A stretch of 64,000 nt of DNA from Pardosa pseudoannulata (taxonomy: Eukaryota; Arthropoda; Arachnida; Araneae; Lycosidae): positions 138,399,173 to 138,463,172 of the forward strand of contig CM063502.1 in NCBI GenBank assembly GCA_032207245.1, written 5' to 3'. The notes under the pieces were generated by a model. The model had not been told where the DNA came from. It ran no database searches and saw nothing but the letters and a program-made list of their open reading frames with translations. This document shows positions 26,937 to 38,419 of the stretch, one piece after another. Position 1 is the first letter of the stretch. Each line of letters opens with the position of its first letter. The position numbers were made by a program, and so were the translations under genes.

Positions 26937-28139
26937 GCTTTGAGTCAGAATGACCCCAACTAGTCTCAAAGTTCTGTTTTTCAAATTCTGCAAGATTTCC
27001 TGATGGTCAGCGTACTTTGGTAGAATCGTAGAGCGGTGAGTTCGAGCACTGGCAGATGCCCCAAACACTTCTTTGTAGAATCTAGGAAGATGCAGGATAC
27101 TTCTGTCGATCTGAATGCTCTCTCGATCTTGATCAGCAAATATTTCGATATTGATCAAAACTGAAGCCAATTTTCAAACTTATTGATACATTCTAAAATA
27201 TAACGATAACTTATTTTTCCATCGTTTATTGTTTTTACAGATTTCAAAATAGTTCAAATATTTTAATTTAAATCTATGAAATTCAGTAAGACATATTGCC
27301 TTATATACTTTATTAAGGTGAATTTTTTATTAGTTTTTTAATAACTTAAAATAAATTTACAATATGAATACTTTTATTTTTTCAATTATTACTTTTTCAG
27401 CGGGTAAGATATTCAGATATTTATTTCCCTAATATAAAGATTAAAAAATAAAAGTTAAAAAATAGATAAGTAATATAAATAAAATTTTTTTCGGGATAGT
27501 TTCAGGGATTTTTCCTATTAATTACATTTAATGATATTATCTTCAAATTATCAATTTTGAGCTTAATATGAAAAAATTAATTGTTAATGAAATGCATTAA
27601 TATATAGAATAAATATATAAAACAAACAGAAAAAACTGGATATCTACATTATTAAATCTAGTTTTCATCAAATCTACGAGAACTATTTATAACATTTTTT
27701 TGTAACTGGCAACAAAATACTTCTAGAATAGTTATCCAAGTATTGCAAAATCGAGGTAAGTAAATCTTTCCATTGATTATTTTAATGCAAAAGTAATTTG
27801 AAGCATATAACCCTTCATAATTAACTTCATTAATTGGTTTTTCATTAATATAATTAAATTTCTATAATTTGTATTTCATTTTAATTTTAAAATTGTAGGA
27901 TATAAAACGTTAACAAAAAAGTAAAACTTTTTAGCCTATTTTAAAAATAAAATTACATTACTGTATAGTTGAGCTTTTAGTTCATACAAACTGTTACAGG
28001 GATTAGTAAAAATTTGTATTTAAAATGATACCTTTAAACCTTTTGAATGCAATGCCAACTCTTAAGAATCCCAAACTAGTCTATTAAATGATTAATATAT
28101 ATTGTGTACTGTCTGAAAAAGAGTTTTTAGTCCTTCTTC
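26937..28139. other. AT-rich DNA after a short mixed segment
   Basis: 26937-27180, next to the microsatellite, is less AT-biased and open on the minus strand (FYKEVFGASASARTHRST, then [20 protein letters not shown]). It looks like the edge of an unidentified repeat. The rest is AT-rich and featureless. Confidence 0.35.
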
Positions 28140-28310
28140 TTGACCACGGCTGAACTGGTAGCGTGATGACTTTTAATATCGGATTCCTTGGGTTCGAATC
28201 CCACTGCTCACATGAATGTTCTTAGACATTTGGAATCAGCTGTAAGTACTAGATTTTAGTGTAATTGCCCTTCAAGTTACAAAAAATGACCAGAGTGATC
28301 TATGCCTGCC
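28140..28310 (+). repeat. SINE1 copy
   Basis: The head has ACCACGGCTGAACTGG and an intact B box GGTTCGAATCC (28191 region). The body is ACATTTGGAATCAGC and the tail ATTGCCCTTCAAGTTAC with a diverged end. Full-length but old. Confidence 0.75.
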
Positions 28311-28654
28311 CCCCTTCAAAAATTATTTGTGAAACAGCTATTCATTCACTTCTCATTGTTGGGAGACGGTTAATGAATTCTCACTCTGCTCTTCAGAATA
28401 CCCCTTTGAGCTTGAATAATGTTAAAGGACAAAGAATTTGTAACAAGGGGAAATAATTTGATTCACCTTAAAAACGCTCTTAGCAATCACTAACCACTCC
28501 ATAGTTTTGCAGTGTGATCTTGAGTATTATCGCTATAATAAAGATAATATTTTTGAAGGTAATTGTTTGAACTATTTAAAACAAATTACGCTCAATTTGT
28601 GGTAACTCCTACTATATTTGATTTCTCTATAGGCATTTAAAGTAGTGCGCCCTC

Positions 28655-28837
28655 AATATGGTGATGGCCCAAATGGTAGGTCTTTGCACTTCGGTATCGC
28701 AGATTCTCGGCTTCGATTCTCACTGTCGGAATGAATGATCGTAGCCGTTTGGAATGAGATTTAAACAGTAGTTACCTGTCTCGATAGTCCTTTTGTTGCA
28801 AAGAATCGACCGTAGTGCTCCAAACTAAACCAAAATC
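28655..28837 (+). repeat. SINE1 copy
   Basis: The head has GATGGCCCAAATGGTAGG (A box of type TGGCCCAAATGG) and B box GGCTTCGATTC. The body is GATCGTAGCCGTTTGGAATG and the tail CCGTAGTGCTCCAAACTAAA. Fairly complete. Confidence 0.85.
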
Positions 28838-29120
28838 TTATTTCCTACGTCATCGTAAACTATGGTAGTAACTATGGAACAGGCACAGACGCATTTATTT
28901 TCAAACCTTTAATTTAGTCTTTTACGTTTATCATGATTTCCATTAATATGTTACTGTATATTCTCCTCTTCACTAGATTATTTTTCTAATATTTAGTTTA
29001 ATATTTGTCATGTATAGAAGAGTCCATATTAATTTACACTCTATAAAATTACTTGAGATATCGTATATGTCATCTATTTTTTAATATACTAGGGCTATAG
29101 TTTAAAAGCCCTGGCATATA

Positions 29121-30007
29121 CAGAGGGTGACCAAATTATTAAGGATACTACTCAGATTTTATATTTTCTAGTTTAACTGATATTTTGAACAAATAGTTGG
29201 TTTTGGGTCTCGTATATTATATGTATAAAAGTCTGTTATGAAAATCATATAAACAATAACTTAAGTAGGCAAAACTATCTATTTTTGTGAAAGTAATGTG
29301 TGCTTTACTGCAAATTTAATTCAAATAATCTTGCATTTAATGGTGTAACACTTTTCTACTATTATAGCTTCTATGCGTTGGGCCACCTTCTTTATACCAA
29401 CTTTTGCATTATTTTGGAGTTCAAGGTAGTGATACCATGCTCTGTTTCAATCAACTGGAGCTTGGTGGTGATCACTTCCTTGGAAATTTCCCCTTTGGTG
29501 AGCTCTCACATGTACTCTATGACGTTAATTCCTGATGAGTTCTCATACCAGGGCTTTCCTTTGGTTCCAGAAATATAGTAATACTAATGGCTAAGTGGTA
29601 TGGTGACAATTTATTTATAAAGTCGCACTCTTCATCACCAAAGAACTATTCTTTGAGTTATCGTGGTAGTCGATTTTTTTGCCCTCACTTGTACTGGTCC
29701 ATAAAATGTAGCAAAAGTACAAACAATTTAACATTTTTTAAGTATTTCAGACAGGATAAACTTGCAAAAAATAAAAGTGATTACAAATAATTCTACATCG
29801 CCTCACTACAACATTGGTTTTTAACAAATGACCTCTAAAAGGATCCATGTTTATTTGAAAATTAACACCCCAAAATAATAATAATGACAATAATAACACT
29901 ATCTATACGAAAGAAAAAACTTAAGCAATTTATTTTCTCAATATTTGAAATTAAACTCGAAAATACAAAATCCTGAGTAGTGTTGTTAAAAATTTGACCA
30001 CCCATTT
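29121..30007 (-). mobile_element. Tc1-like DNA transposon with recognisable TIRs
   Basis: Terminal inverted repeats of about 47 bp: the left end starts CAGAGGGTGACCAAATTATT and the right end, read inward, starts AAATGGGTGGTCAAATTTTT. Both continue into CTACTCAG, with about 38 of 47 matches by eye. A TA dinucleotide flanks the left end, and a TA lies close to the right end. Between the TIRs the minus strand carries a decayed transposase. At about 887 bp it is shorter than a usual 1.3-1.7 kb Tc1 element, so an internal deletion is likely. Confidence 0.8.
29320..29770 (-). pseudogene. Tc1-like transposase, C-terminal half, broken
   Basis: Reading the minus strand, a DN-containing segment (DNSKNSSLVMKS) is followed by YENSSGINVIEYMWELTKGE. 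This matches the conserved block around SPDLNPIENLW that carries the third catalytic acidic residue (the E of NVIEYM is kept). Next come ISKEVITTKLQLIE and, after a frameshift, KVAQRIEAIIVEK, matching the C-terminal SMPKRIEAVIKAKGG block. The N-terminal DNA-binding half is missing and stops and frameshifts are present. It sits inside TIRs in the correct orientation. Confidence 0.8.
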
Positions 30008-31694
30008 ATAGTTAAATTCACATTAACTCCAATACTTTAAAATTACATTGTGTAATTTTTATGCATTTAGAATATCACATAAAACTGCAATCATACTCTT
30101 AAATGTACATTAACTATTAACTTATAAAGTGGTATGTATGTAATATCTAATTTTTTTATGTCTCATTCATTTCTCATTAGTTTACACTGCATTCTATGAT
30201 CTTTATTAAAAACTTAGTGATCCTTCTATATTCCTTTAAAAATGCATCTATATGATATATTTTGTGATACATAATATGAGAATAAAAGTGGAGTCGTTCC
30301 TTAACAGTTGTCAACATAGGTACACTTAGTAATAGGGTGACAGTCATTGAAATTGAAACGTTTATTCTTTAGAAATGAAGTATAGTTATTTAACGTTAAT
30401 AACAATTACTGATGTATTAGTGTTTCATGCATGATGTTATGATCTGAACCGTCATCTATTCACTTGTATACTCCACTCTTGGCGAGAGACAGTCCAGATA
30501 AACCCCTAAAAATGTACATTATACAATCTTTACCAAAAGTGCGAGAAACACATCACTTGATAATTGATATTTTGAATCAGCTAGCCTAATATTTTTGCTT
30601 TCCAGAAACCACAGAATTAACCTTTAGCATTAGAACTGCTTATCAAATGTTTTGCAATAATTACCCGGACGTAAGTATTAGTCCTATGGTGCTCCCAATG
30701 GGTAACCTTTGTAGAAACAGGTAAAACCGCATGATTGTTCTACTTATCTCTAATTTGAGGAGCAGTAGGTTTTTTTTTTTAAATAAAAAATCTTTTAAAT
30801 ATTTGAACACATTTTTTTTCATAAGTTTTTACTCTGAATTGGAAAATTGTTCAATCTGGATTTTGCTCCCTTTTTCTAGGTACACTCGGTTTTTACAAAG
30901 CGTACTGAGATCATTCAGTCTATTTGGTTTCTACTGTTGATAACATTCGTCTGAACATTGTTTAATGTTACTGATACAAACGGGTGTATTTTTGTTTAAA
31001 ACTTGGGTTCTATTTTTTAAATGTTTCAGATACATAGTCCAATATCTTTAGTTTATATCATTGGTTGAGCCTGGCTAAATATATGACTATTAACCTTTAA
31101 CTTAAAGAAGAGATCACATTGGTCTATTATTTAAAAACTCATTTCCAGATTTCAGAGTTTAGATACACTTATAATAAAGTATAACGCATATTTATGTCTT
31201 GCCCCTATTTTTAATAGGAAATTTCAAAAAAGTCAGTTTAGTCGTAATTGCTGAACTAAACCCCCAAAACAGCTTTAGTTAGTTATGCTTCGCTAAAATT
31301 AAAAAACAAACAAAGATCATAGCAGTTTTATTTAACATTTACTAATGTTTGAGCCATTCAAAGAAGTGCTGTTTAGTTCTGTACACAACTAGCTAAACTA
31401 TCTTAAATAGTACTATTATCTATTAATTATTTTTCATAACTTTACACCTATGATGTTATCAAACAAATATTACTGTATATTTATGCGTTCAAAGATATAC
31501 AAGGGTTATCATCAAAATATTTCACGGCATGTATATTTTTTAACTATTTACAAGACATGAATATTTTTTAATATTTCTTATCTACGGGACCGAATGATCT
31601 CCGAGTTTCTGAAAACGAAGGTAAGTCCGAAGGGGAGATCTTACGGTACTGTGTCAATAAGGTCAAATCGTACTGTAACCATAACTATTTATAA
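30008..31694. other. AT-rich DNA, no gene seen
   Basis: No gene or repeat recognised. Near 31585-31640 a slightly GC-richer patch has a good donor-like AAG/GTAAGT, but no acceptor or coding frame supports an exon. Confidence 0.4.
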
Positions 31695-31950
31695 TCCCTC
31701 CAACCCTAGATTACTATCCTTACTTATTGAACACGTTTGTAATTAAAATAACAAACTGTTAAAATCTGAAAATAGCTTTAATGTGCAATTGATCATTTTT
31801 TGAAATGACAACGTATGTATTACGTTCCATTTCTTGCATTAAAACATTTTTTAAACTTTTCTTGCAGATGTAACAAATGTAACAACGTTTGGCACAAACA
31901 GGATAGCTATCTGGAGTTAAGAAATAAATGCTGGTCTATTTTTCTGTTGT
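31695..31950 (+). repeat. Dispersed repeat B, copy 3
   Basis: Best-matching partner of 14715-14960: ACCCTAGATTACTATCCTTA, AATTAAAATAACAAACTG, TTTTCTTGCAGATGTAAC and GTAACAACGTTTGGCACA followed by AACAGGATAGC. Family and termini unknown. Confidence 0.6.
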
Positions 31951-34546
31951 TTACCAAAACAATTGACTGCAGTTCTCTCAAGAAACTAAATCAATATTGT
32001 CTAATAACTTTCGTATATGAAACCTTTTCAATAAAAGATTAAACAATAGTAATATAGAGTGACAAATATCATCGAGACAAGAACCTAAACTATTAATATA
32101 CATGTGTGTTTTTCTGTATGCATATGTATAGTGAAATAGATAAATATTCTAAGATTCAGTATAAGAAAATGTGGACAATTTAATTTGATAAAAAATGAGC
32201 CACGAGGATGGCAATTTTTCAACTATGAGATATATTATTACTTTAAACCTTCTCTTTCACACACCTACACATTATCATCTTCACGGATGTGGAAAGTTTA
32301 GTATTTATTCGAGATTTTATTTTCAGTGAATTTTATTGACCGCAGGAGTCTAGTTATCACTTTCAGGTCCGAACATTATATGAACAGCAAACACCAATAC
32401 AGTCACAATCTTTAAGCGAATATAGTATAGTACTGAAATCTAAATTAAACCTGTAATGCCAAGTGACAGCGTAAAAGATTTACTCAAGGGCAGAGAACAA
32501 AAGTGGGAGGGAGTCCAGTTGAAAGTTAATTGGATACAGCTCCTTAATCTGTCTTCATGCGTCACTTTAGTTTCTAAAGCTCTTGTAACGTCAAAAGGAC
32601 ATAGAATCAGAAAGCCTCCGTATTCGTGGAATGAACGATGGGCCCTAATGCTGTCATTTCTCCTTAATTGTTTTTAAAATTCCTTTCAAGAACTAATGGG
32701 GTATTATGCTTCTGAAGAGCTACTTTTTCATATATTTTGGAGGTCATGCTCGAACAAGAACACTGAATATGATTAGCTGCTTGAATGTTTGGATTCCGTC
32801 CATTAGTTTTAAAGACTGAATGGTTGTCAAAGCACGATATGCTCTTAATACATATCCCATTGTTCACTGACTCTTTCATCAAATAATATAAAAGCGATAA
32901 CTGCTTTTTTGTGTCGTTAAAATTGCTTTTCTATTATTAAGAAAAAGATGTACACCAATTTCTTTTCTTTTCTTTTTTTTTTAAACTGAAGAGTTAAAAT
33001 AAATAGATTCAATTATTTTTTTACCATAGGTTAAATACAATTTTTTGGTATAAGTGAATAACTAAATTAACAATTTGTATTTTGTGTTACCTGTCAGTTT
33101 TTGTGCTTGGGCGCAGTGAGACTAATGTGGTAACATATGAGTTCAATAACATTTTTCACAATTTATTTTTGTTGTTCCTCCTTTCAGTTTACTTTTGGTA
33201 CACTGATTCATACTTTATTTAATAATTATAAAAATTTGGCTACCGTTCATAATGTTTCAGATACTCGTTCATTTTCACCCTAATGAGCTATCAACACTTT
33301 CAACGTAATATAATCCGCTTCTCTGAAATTAATTTTCGTCAAGTGTTTTTAGTTTTTAGTTTAGTCTTTTATGTTTCAACAACCCTAAATTAAAAAAAAA
33401 TTCTCAAGCATTATAATAAATTATTTTAAGCGTCTAACTATTAATTAAAAAAATTAAAACATAGTAAGAATTTTTTATAAAAAAGGCTCTTTTATACTTA
33501 GAAAAATACTTATTTCTTATGAATATCATAAGTTATTTTGCATAAAAATATAAAGATAATTTTTATGCAAAATGTAATATAAAGATTTATAAAGAATATA
33601 TAAAAAGTTTGAAATTATCTTTATTAAAATCTACTAGTGGTGTCTACAATTTTGTTCAATTCAACAAATCTAAAGTTTATTTTAGTAATAACCGTGCGCA
33701 TCTGATCAAATGATAAATGCAACTTTGTAATGAAAATTAAATCTAGTATCGCTATTTTATTTGATTCTACGAGTATATTTTGTTAACTGCACAGTTACAA
33801 GATAGCAACAATCAACAAAACAGTCTTTTAAAGCTCACTTTGTAAATTTATATAAATTTTTTTGTATGCTGCAACATAGTGTTACTAAGGGTTGAAATCT
33901 AACTTCAGCTTATCCAATAGACAATTTAAACAAATATACAACTATATGTTCCATATTACTATAAACTACGAATTACGTTATGTGTTATCGCATTTAAATA
34001 TCTTTCTAATGAACTGTATTTCAATTTTTTACTTTGCTAATACTGGTTTTCCGATTGATCACATCATCAAGACTTTCTTAGGTTCAAGTTCATGGTTCTA
34101 CTGTTAAATAATAAGTATTTAATTAACCTTGACGAGGAAGTTCGCTTTTGATGCGTAGTAATCATACGTGTGAGTTTTGAAAATCCTTGATTTTTTTTAA
34201 TATAAGCTATGTCTATCAGTTAAAAGAAGATGCAGGTGCTATTCAAAATTGAACATTAACCACTAAAATATTTGTTTGATTACTAAAAAAAATGAGGAAA
34301 TAAAAAAGTTGACTATTTAAATGAGTCTATTAAAGAGAGACATTTATTTCATATTGCAAAGAAGGAGGGTGTACTTTCTTAATGGCGGGAATGCGTTTTA
34401 GAGAATAATTCAAATTTTAGATGCGGCTCACGCAAAATTCATCAACATAAATAATTCTTTAAAGAGGTCAATGAAATGCTTTTTATGGTGAATCGCTCAG
34501 TGAAGAGTCTTTTATTATTTAGTTTTCTATGACATACTACATATTC

Positions 34547-34550
<4 letters not shown>
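31951..34550. other. AT-rich DNA with a more complex patch at 32450-32880
   Basis: 32450-32880 is less AT-biased and repeat-poor, with frames of 73 (plus) and 72 (minus) codons, neither recognisable. It could be a conserved non-coding element. The remainder is AT-rich without features. Confidence 0.35.

Positions 34551-34596
<46 letters not shown>
34551..34596. repeat. (AT)n microsatellite at an LTR-like terminus
   Basis: Pure AT repeat of about 46 bp that runs directly into the TGTAATATATC start of the LTR-like arm. Confidence 0.95.
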
Positions 34597-34600
<4 letters not shown>

Positions 34601-35095
34601 ATATATCAAACTTATTTAACTTTAATATTTATTTAAAAACCTCCTCTCTTCCATTCTAATTCCTTAAAATCTTTTTCCCAGCCTCTAAATGTCTTAATTA
34701 AAGGAGCGTTCTCGACTTAAAATTCTTTGGATCCATTTCCCAAAGATTTCTATCCTATAGATGTAAATTTTCTGTCTATTTAACACGTTTCCCAGCTGTC
34801 GACGGCAAAAATCTCCGCGTTTTTCCTGATCTTACACTTAAATTCGCTGAGTAAGGGGGAAAATTCTTTCTGTCTTTTCTTTTGGGTGCACCTCTGTTTG
34901 AGCAGAGTGATTTTTGTGTTTTTCTTTTGTCTGTTGCTGACTCGTAAAGATGTCATATTTAGCAGCTCTGAAATAAAGTATTAATTAAACTTGCACCGTT
35001 CTCTTCAATGTCGGCCGACTGGTCCGTTATTACTGTTAGCTGATTAGCTTTCTCCTTGCCCAGTAGCCCGGGCAAGTAAAAATAATGGGGCTACA
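34597..35095 (+). repeat. LTR-like repeat, left arm
   Basis: A 499-bp unit starting TGTAATATATC and ending GGGGCTACA, so it has the TG...CA termini typical of LTRs. It carries a polyadenylation-like AATAAAG (34972-34978) about three quarters along, and a GCCCGGGC palindrome near the end. It aligns over its whole length with 41850-42359 and with the reverse complement of 35226-35692. No primer-binding site, gag/pol or target-site duplication is visible, so a solo LTR is the leading guess and an unknown MITE or foldback element the alternative. Confidence 0.75.
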
Positions 35096-35124
35096 TAATT
35101 ATTGTGATTAGAGGAAATAATATT

Positions 35125-35128
<4 letters not shown>

Positions 35129-35213
<85 letters not shown>
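35129..35213. repeat. Compound microsatellite (TA)n(TG)n between inverted arms
   Basis: About 62 bp of (TA)n then about 23 bp of (TG)n lying between the two inverted LTR-like arms. Confidence 0.95.
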
Positions 35214-35214
<1 letters not shown>

Positions 35215-35225
35215 AATCCATTTTT

Positions 35226-35688
35226 TGTAAAACTCCTTCACAAGGAGAAAGCTCAAAAGCTAGCAATAATAAAAATGCAGTCATGCCGACAATAAACAGA
35301 ACGGCAGAAGTCTAATTCAAACTTTATTCCAGACCGGCAACAACGCACATCTAATCTTCTGGACAACATACAACCGAAAGCCACAGAGTTCACTCTGATC
35401 GGACAGAAGTGCACGCAAGAGCGATGACAAAAAGAATTTTCCCACAGTAAAAAACAACTTAATAAGCGAATTAAATGCAATATCAGCAAAACGTGAAACC
35501 ATGTTCGCCAACAGCTGGGAAACTGCTGTATAGACAGAAAGTTTACAGTTTTATGACAGAAAGGAATGTTAAGTGGAAAATACTCCTTTGATTAAACTAT
35601 TTAGAGGCTGGGAAAAAGATTTAAATGAATTAAAATGGGAGAGAGGAGGTTTTTAAAGAAATATTAGAGTTAATTAATTTTGATATAT

Positions 35689-35692
<4 letters not shown>
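35226..35692 (-). repeat. LTR-like repeat, right arm (inverted)
   Basis: Reverse-complement copy of 467 bp. On the plus strand it starts TGTAAAACTCC and ends GATATATTACA. Shared blocks read on the minus strand include CCTCCTCTC, CCCAGCCTCTAAAT, TTTCCCAGCTGT, AAAATTCTTT, GCAC then CAGAGTGA, AATAAAGT and GAGCTTTCTCCTTG. Together with 34597-35095 it forms a foldback of about 1.1 kb. It is more diverged than copy 41850 is from the left arm. Confidence 0.75.
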
Positions 35693-36110
<418 letters not shown>

Positions 36111-37785
36111 AATACTTATCTATAAAAATATAAAAATACTTAATAAATATATCTATATATAAAATATTTTAAAAAGTATTTAAAAAAATATCTTTTTTAT
36201 TTTTGTAAAAATTTTTTTGTTTTTAAAATATATAAAATATTAAAAAACAAAAAAATAAATTATCTTTAACTTATGGTTTACTCTTTTGCAAAATATCTAA
36301 TTCACCTGTAACACACAGAGATATCAATACCACTCATTACTTCATCCAAAATATCTGGATTTAGGTTTGGGCTTTAATATTGATAAAAAATCATACTTTT
36401 ATTTTAACTTTTGGCTTTTGTTTTGACTGTACTTAAGTTTCATTGCAATTAAAAACTTCATCTTTGAAAATTGCTCAAACATTTTGAATTAAATTCCATG
36501 CATCTCCAAGAGATATTTCATGGAAAATTGCATAAATAATAGGTTAGTTGCTTAACACCATCATTGATGTTTCTCCTCGAATCATTGAAGACATTTGACT
36601 TAATTGAATTATACGATTAAATCTTACAGCGATTTGCTCTGTCTGAAAATATTTCTGAATCCTGTTGCTTAAATTATATTTATTAACTGTGTTTTTCAGT
36701 ATTTAAGCATTGTTTAATGCATTAGAGTGATATTATATTTTTCTTTTGAATTTATTATTCTTTTTCAGTATTTAATTATTTAAATATAGTATGTTATTTA
36801 ACGAATATATATTTTACTTTTGAATTTTATTCATTTCATGTTTTCATTATTTAAATTTCAGTTAAATAGACATTTGGGTTTTGTAAAACTTAATTCAGTC
36901 TTAACTATTTTTGTAGGCTGCTTATTCCTTTCTCAAACAAATTCAAGCATTTATTTCTATTTTAATTTATGCTACTGTCTACAATGTATGCTTGCTAAAC
37001 ATTCATAAAATCATAAATACAGAAACACACTTGTGTTTGCATATTTACCTTCTGTTTCTGTTATGAATGAAAACTTGAAAGCTGGTTTATTGGTAACTAC
37101 CTAGAAATTTTATCCCTCCAAAAACTAACATAATACTGATAGTTGCCATAATAGTTTTTAGTTGGCGCGTCAAGAGAAAATGCTGAATAGTAACAATGTA
37201 AAATGCAAACGTTTAAATGTCAACATAAATTCACCAATAATTTTAATTAATTTATCGGATAATCAATTTATAAAATATTAATGGAATATATAAAATTTCT
37301 ATAATAAAAATATAAGCATAAAAATAACATAAATACAAAAACTATTTTTTAAATTTACAATTGTTTAAAAAGTATGTTCGTAAAAAATTAAAAACATTAA
37401 AATACATTATACAAAATATTTCAATCAATATTTTAGTAGTAATTCTTTTATTTTCACATGTAAAAGTATTCTCATAAGTATATAAAAGTTACATTACAAT
37501 GAATAATACATTTCAAATGTTAACTAATTTAGAATGCATTTATTCAAAGCCTTTAAAATATTAACCTTAATTAAGAATAATTCAAATGGTTTTAATATAA
37601 GGGACATATAAATATGGAAGGAAACTAGAAATAATATTATATTAATTTACCTTAATATGTTTTTTATTCCTAAGAATTCCTGCTTGATTTTTTTATATCT
37701 GATTATTCACTATTGTAACTTATAACTTTTATCCAAATTTAGGAAGGTTTTTATGCCTTAAGACCTTATTTACAGTCGAATATGC
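36111..37785. other. AT-rich DNA, no gene seen
   Basis: Extremely AT-rich near 36111-36260, otherwise featureless. No coding support. Confidence 0.5.
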
Positions 37786-38112
37786 TGACAAGTCTTTCAT
37801 TCGACTGTTTCGTTTTGCAGCCGTGTGAAATTACTCTATCACACAGATTTTCACGCACGAAACAGTTATGCTAAATGTCAGTGTCTATCTTTATCTCATG
37901 TGATACGGACAGGTAAAGCAAATAGAGTAATTGTAAATCTGTTCCGTGCTTATTTGATCACATTATATATTTTCCAATAAAGATATTTTTTCCAAGAAAA
38001 GCTAATCGTAAACGATTAGAAGTTTAGGGTGTCTAGAAATAAATCAAACAATTTCATCTTGATTTTTGTCACATAATAGTGTGACAAAAATTAAGATTTT
38101 AGTCACATCTTA
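37786..38112. repeat. Cluster of inverted repeats, possible MITE remnants
   Basis: AATTACTCTAT (37829-37839) is inverted at 37922-37932. ACTGTTTCGT near 37804 is inverted as ACGAAACAGT near 37857. ATCTTGATTTTTGTCACA (38056-38073) pairs with TGTGACAAAAATTAAGAT (38080-38097) with one mismatch. After it TTTTAGTCACA repeats 17 bp apart. Nested palindromes like this occur in MITEs, but I could not define outer termini. Confidence 0.5.
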
Positions 38113-38119
38113 ATTTTAG

Positions 38120-38345
38120 TCACACTAGTGTGTTCGCACTACTCACGCGCCATTTCCTACGAACGCAACCATTTCCCGCGACTCTTTTGTGCAACAGTTG
38201 GGTGAAATGCATATGAAATTTGTGTAGTTCTTCAAATTCGACTGTTCCCATCCGGTATGGGAAAAGTCGAACCAAATCAGCCAATCAGAGACTTGAATGT
38301 GAGTGTGCAGGTTTAAGATGGCCGCTGTGCTAAGTAGGATGAAGT
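38120..38345 (+). promoter_or_regulatory. Promoter-like island ending in an ATG
   Basis: In an AT-rich neighbourhood this block contains CACGCGCC, an E2F-like TTTCCCGCG (38172-38180), a near-perfect palindrome (38237-38271), a CCAAT box in GCCAATCAGAG (38281), and a YY1-like AAGATGGCCGC (38315-38325) whose ATG has a purine at -3 and G at +4. The motif order (CCAAT about 35 bp upstream of an initiator-region YY1 site) fits a plus-strand core promoter. No transcript evidence is available here. Confidence 0.35.
38237..38271. repeat. Near-perfect 15-bp hairpin
   Basis: TTCGACTGTTCCCAT (38237-38251) and ATGGGAAAAGTCGAA (38257-38271) pair with one mismatch across a 5-bp loop. Confidence 0.85.
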
Positions 38346-38419
38346 GGTGCACTGGAGATAATTTTTATTGCAAAAATAGTGAAAAAATAACATATGGTAT
38401 TTCAGTATCACAAATATAG
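38318..38419 (+). CDS. Possible first-exon or small ORF, 33 codons, unsupported product
   Basis: The frame starts MAAVLSRMKWCTGDNFYCKN and ends at a TAG. The start context AAGATGG is good and sits at the end of a promoter-like island, which is why it is listed. The product is not recognised. It may be a chance frame, a small ORF, or a first exon whose splice donor lies before the stop. No convincing donor was seen (only a weak GTGGTG). Confidence 0.2.
   Translation: MAAVLSRMKWCTGDNFYCKNSEKITYGISVSQI

Noticed and set aside
29300..29790. 92- and 67-codon plus frames in tandem
   Set aside because: They are antisense to the Tc1-like transposase relic, whose conserved blocks are on the minus strand.
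34597..35692. A complete LTR retrotransposon with the two arms as its LTRs
   Set aside because: The arms are inverted rather than direct, the spacer is only about 130 bp of microsatellite-rich DNA, and no gag-pol is present.
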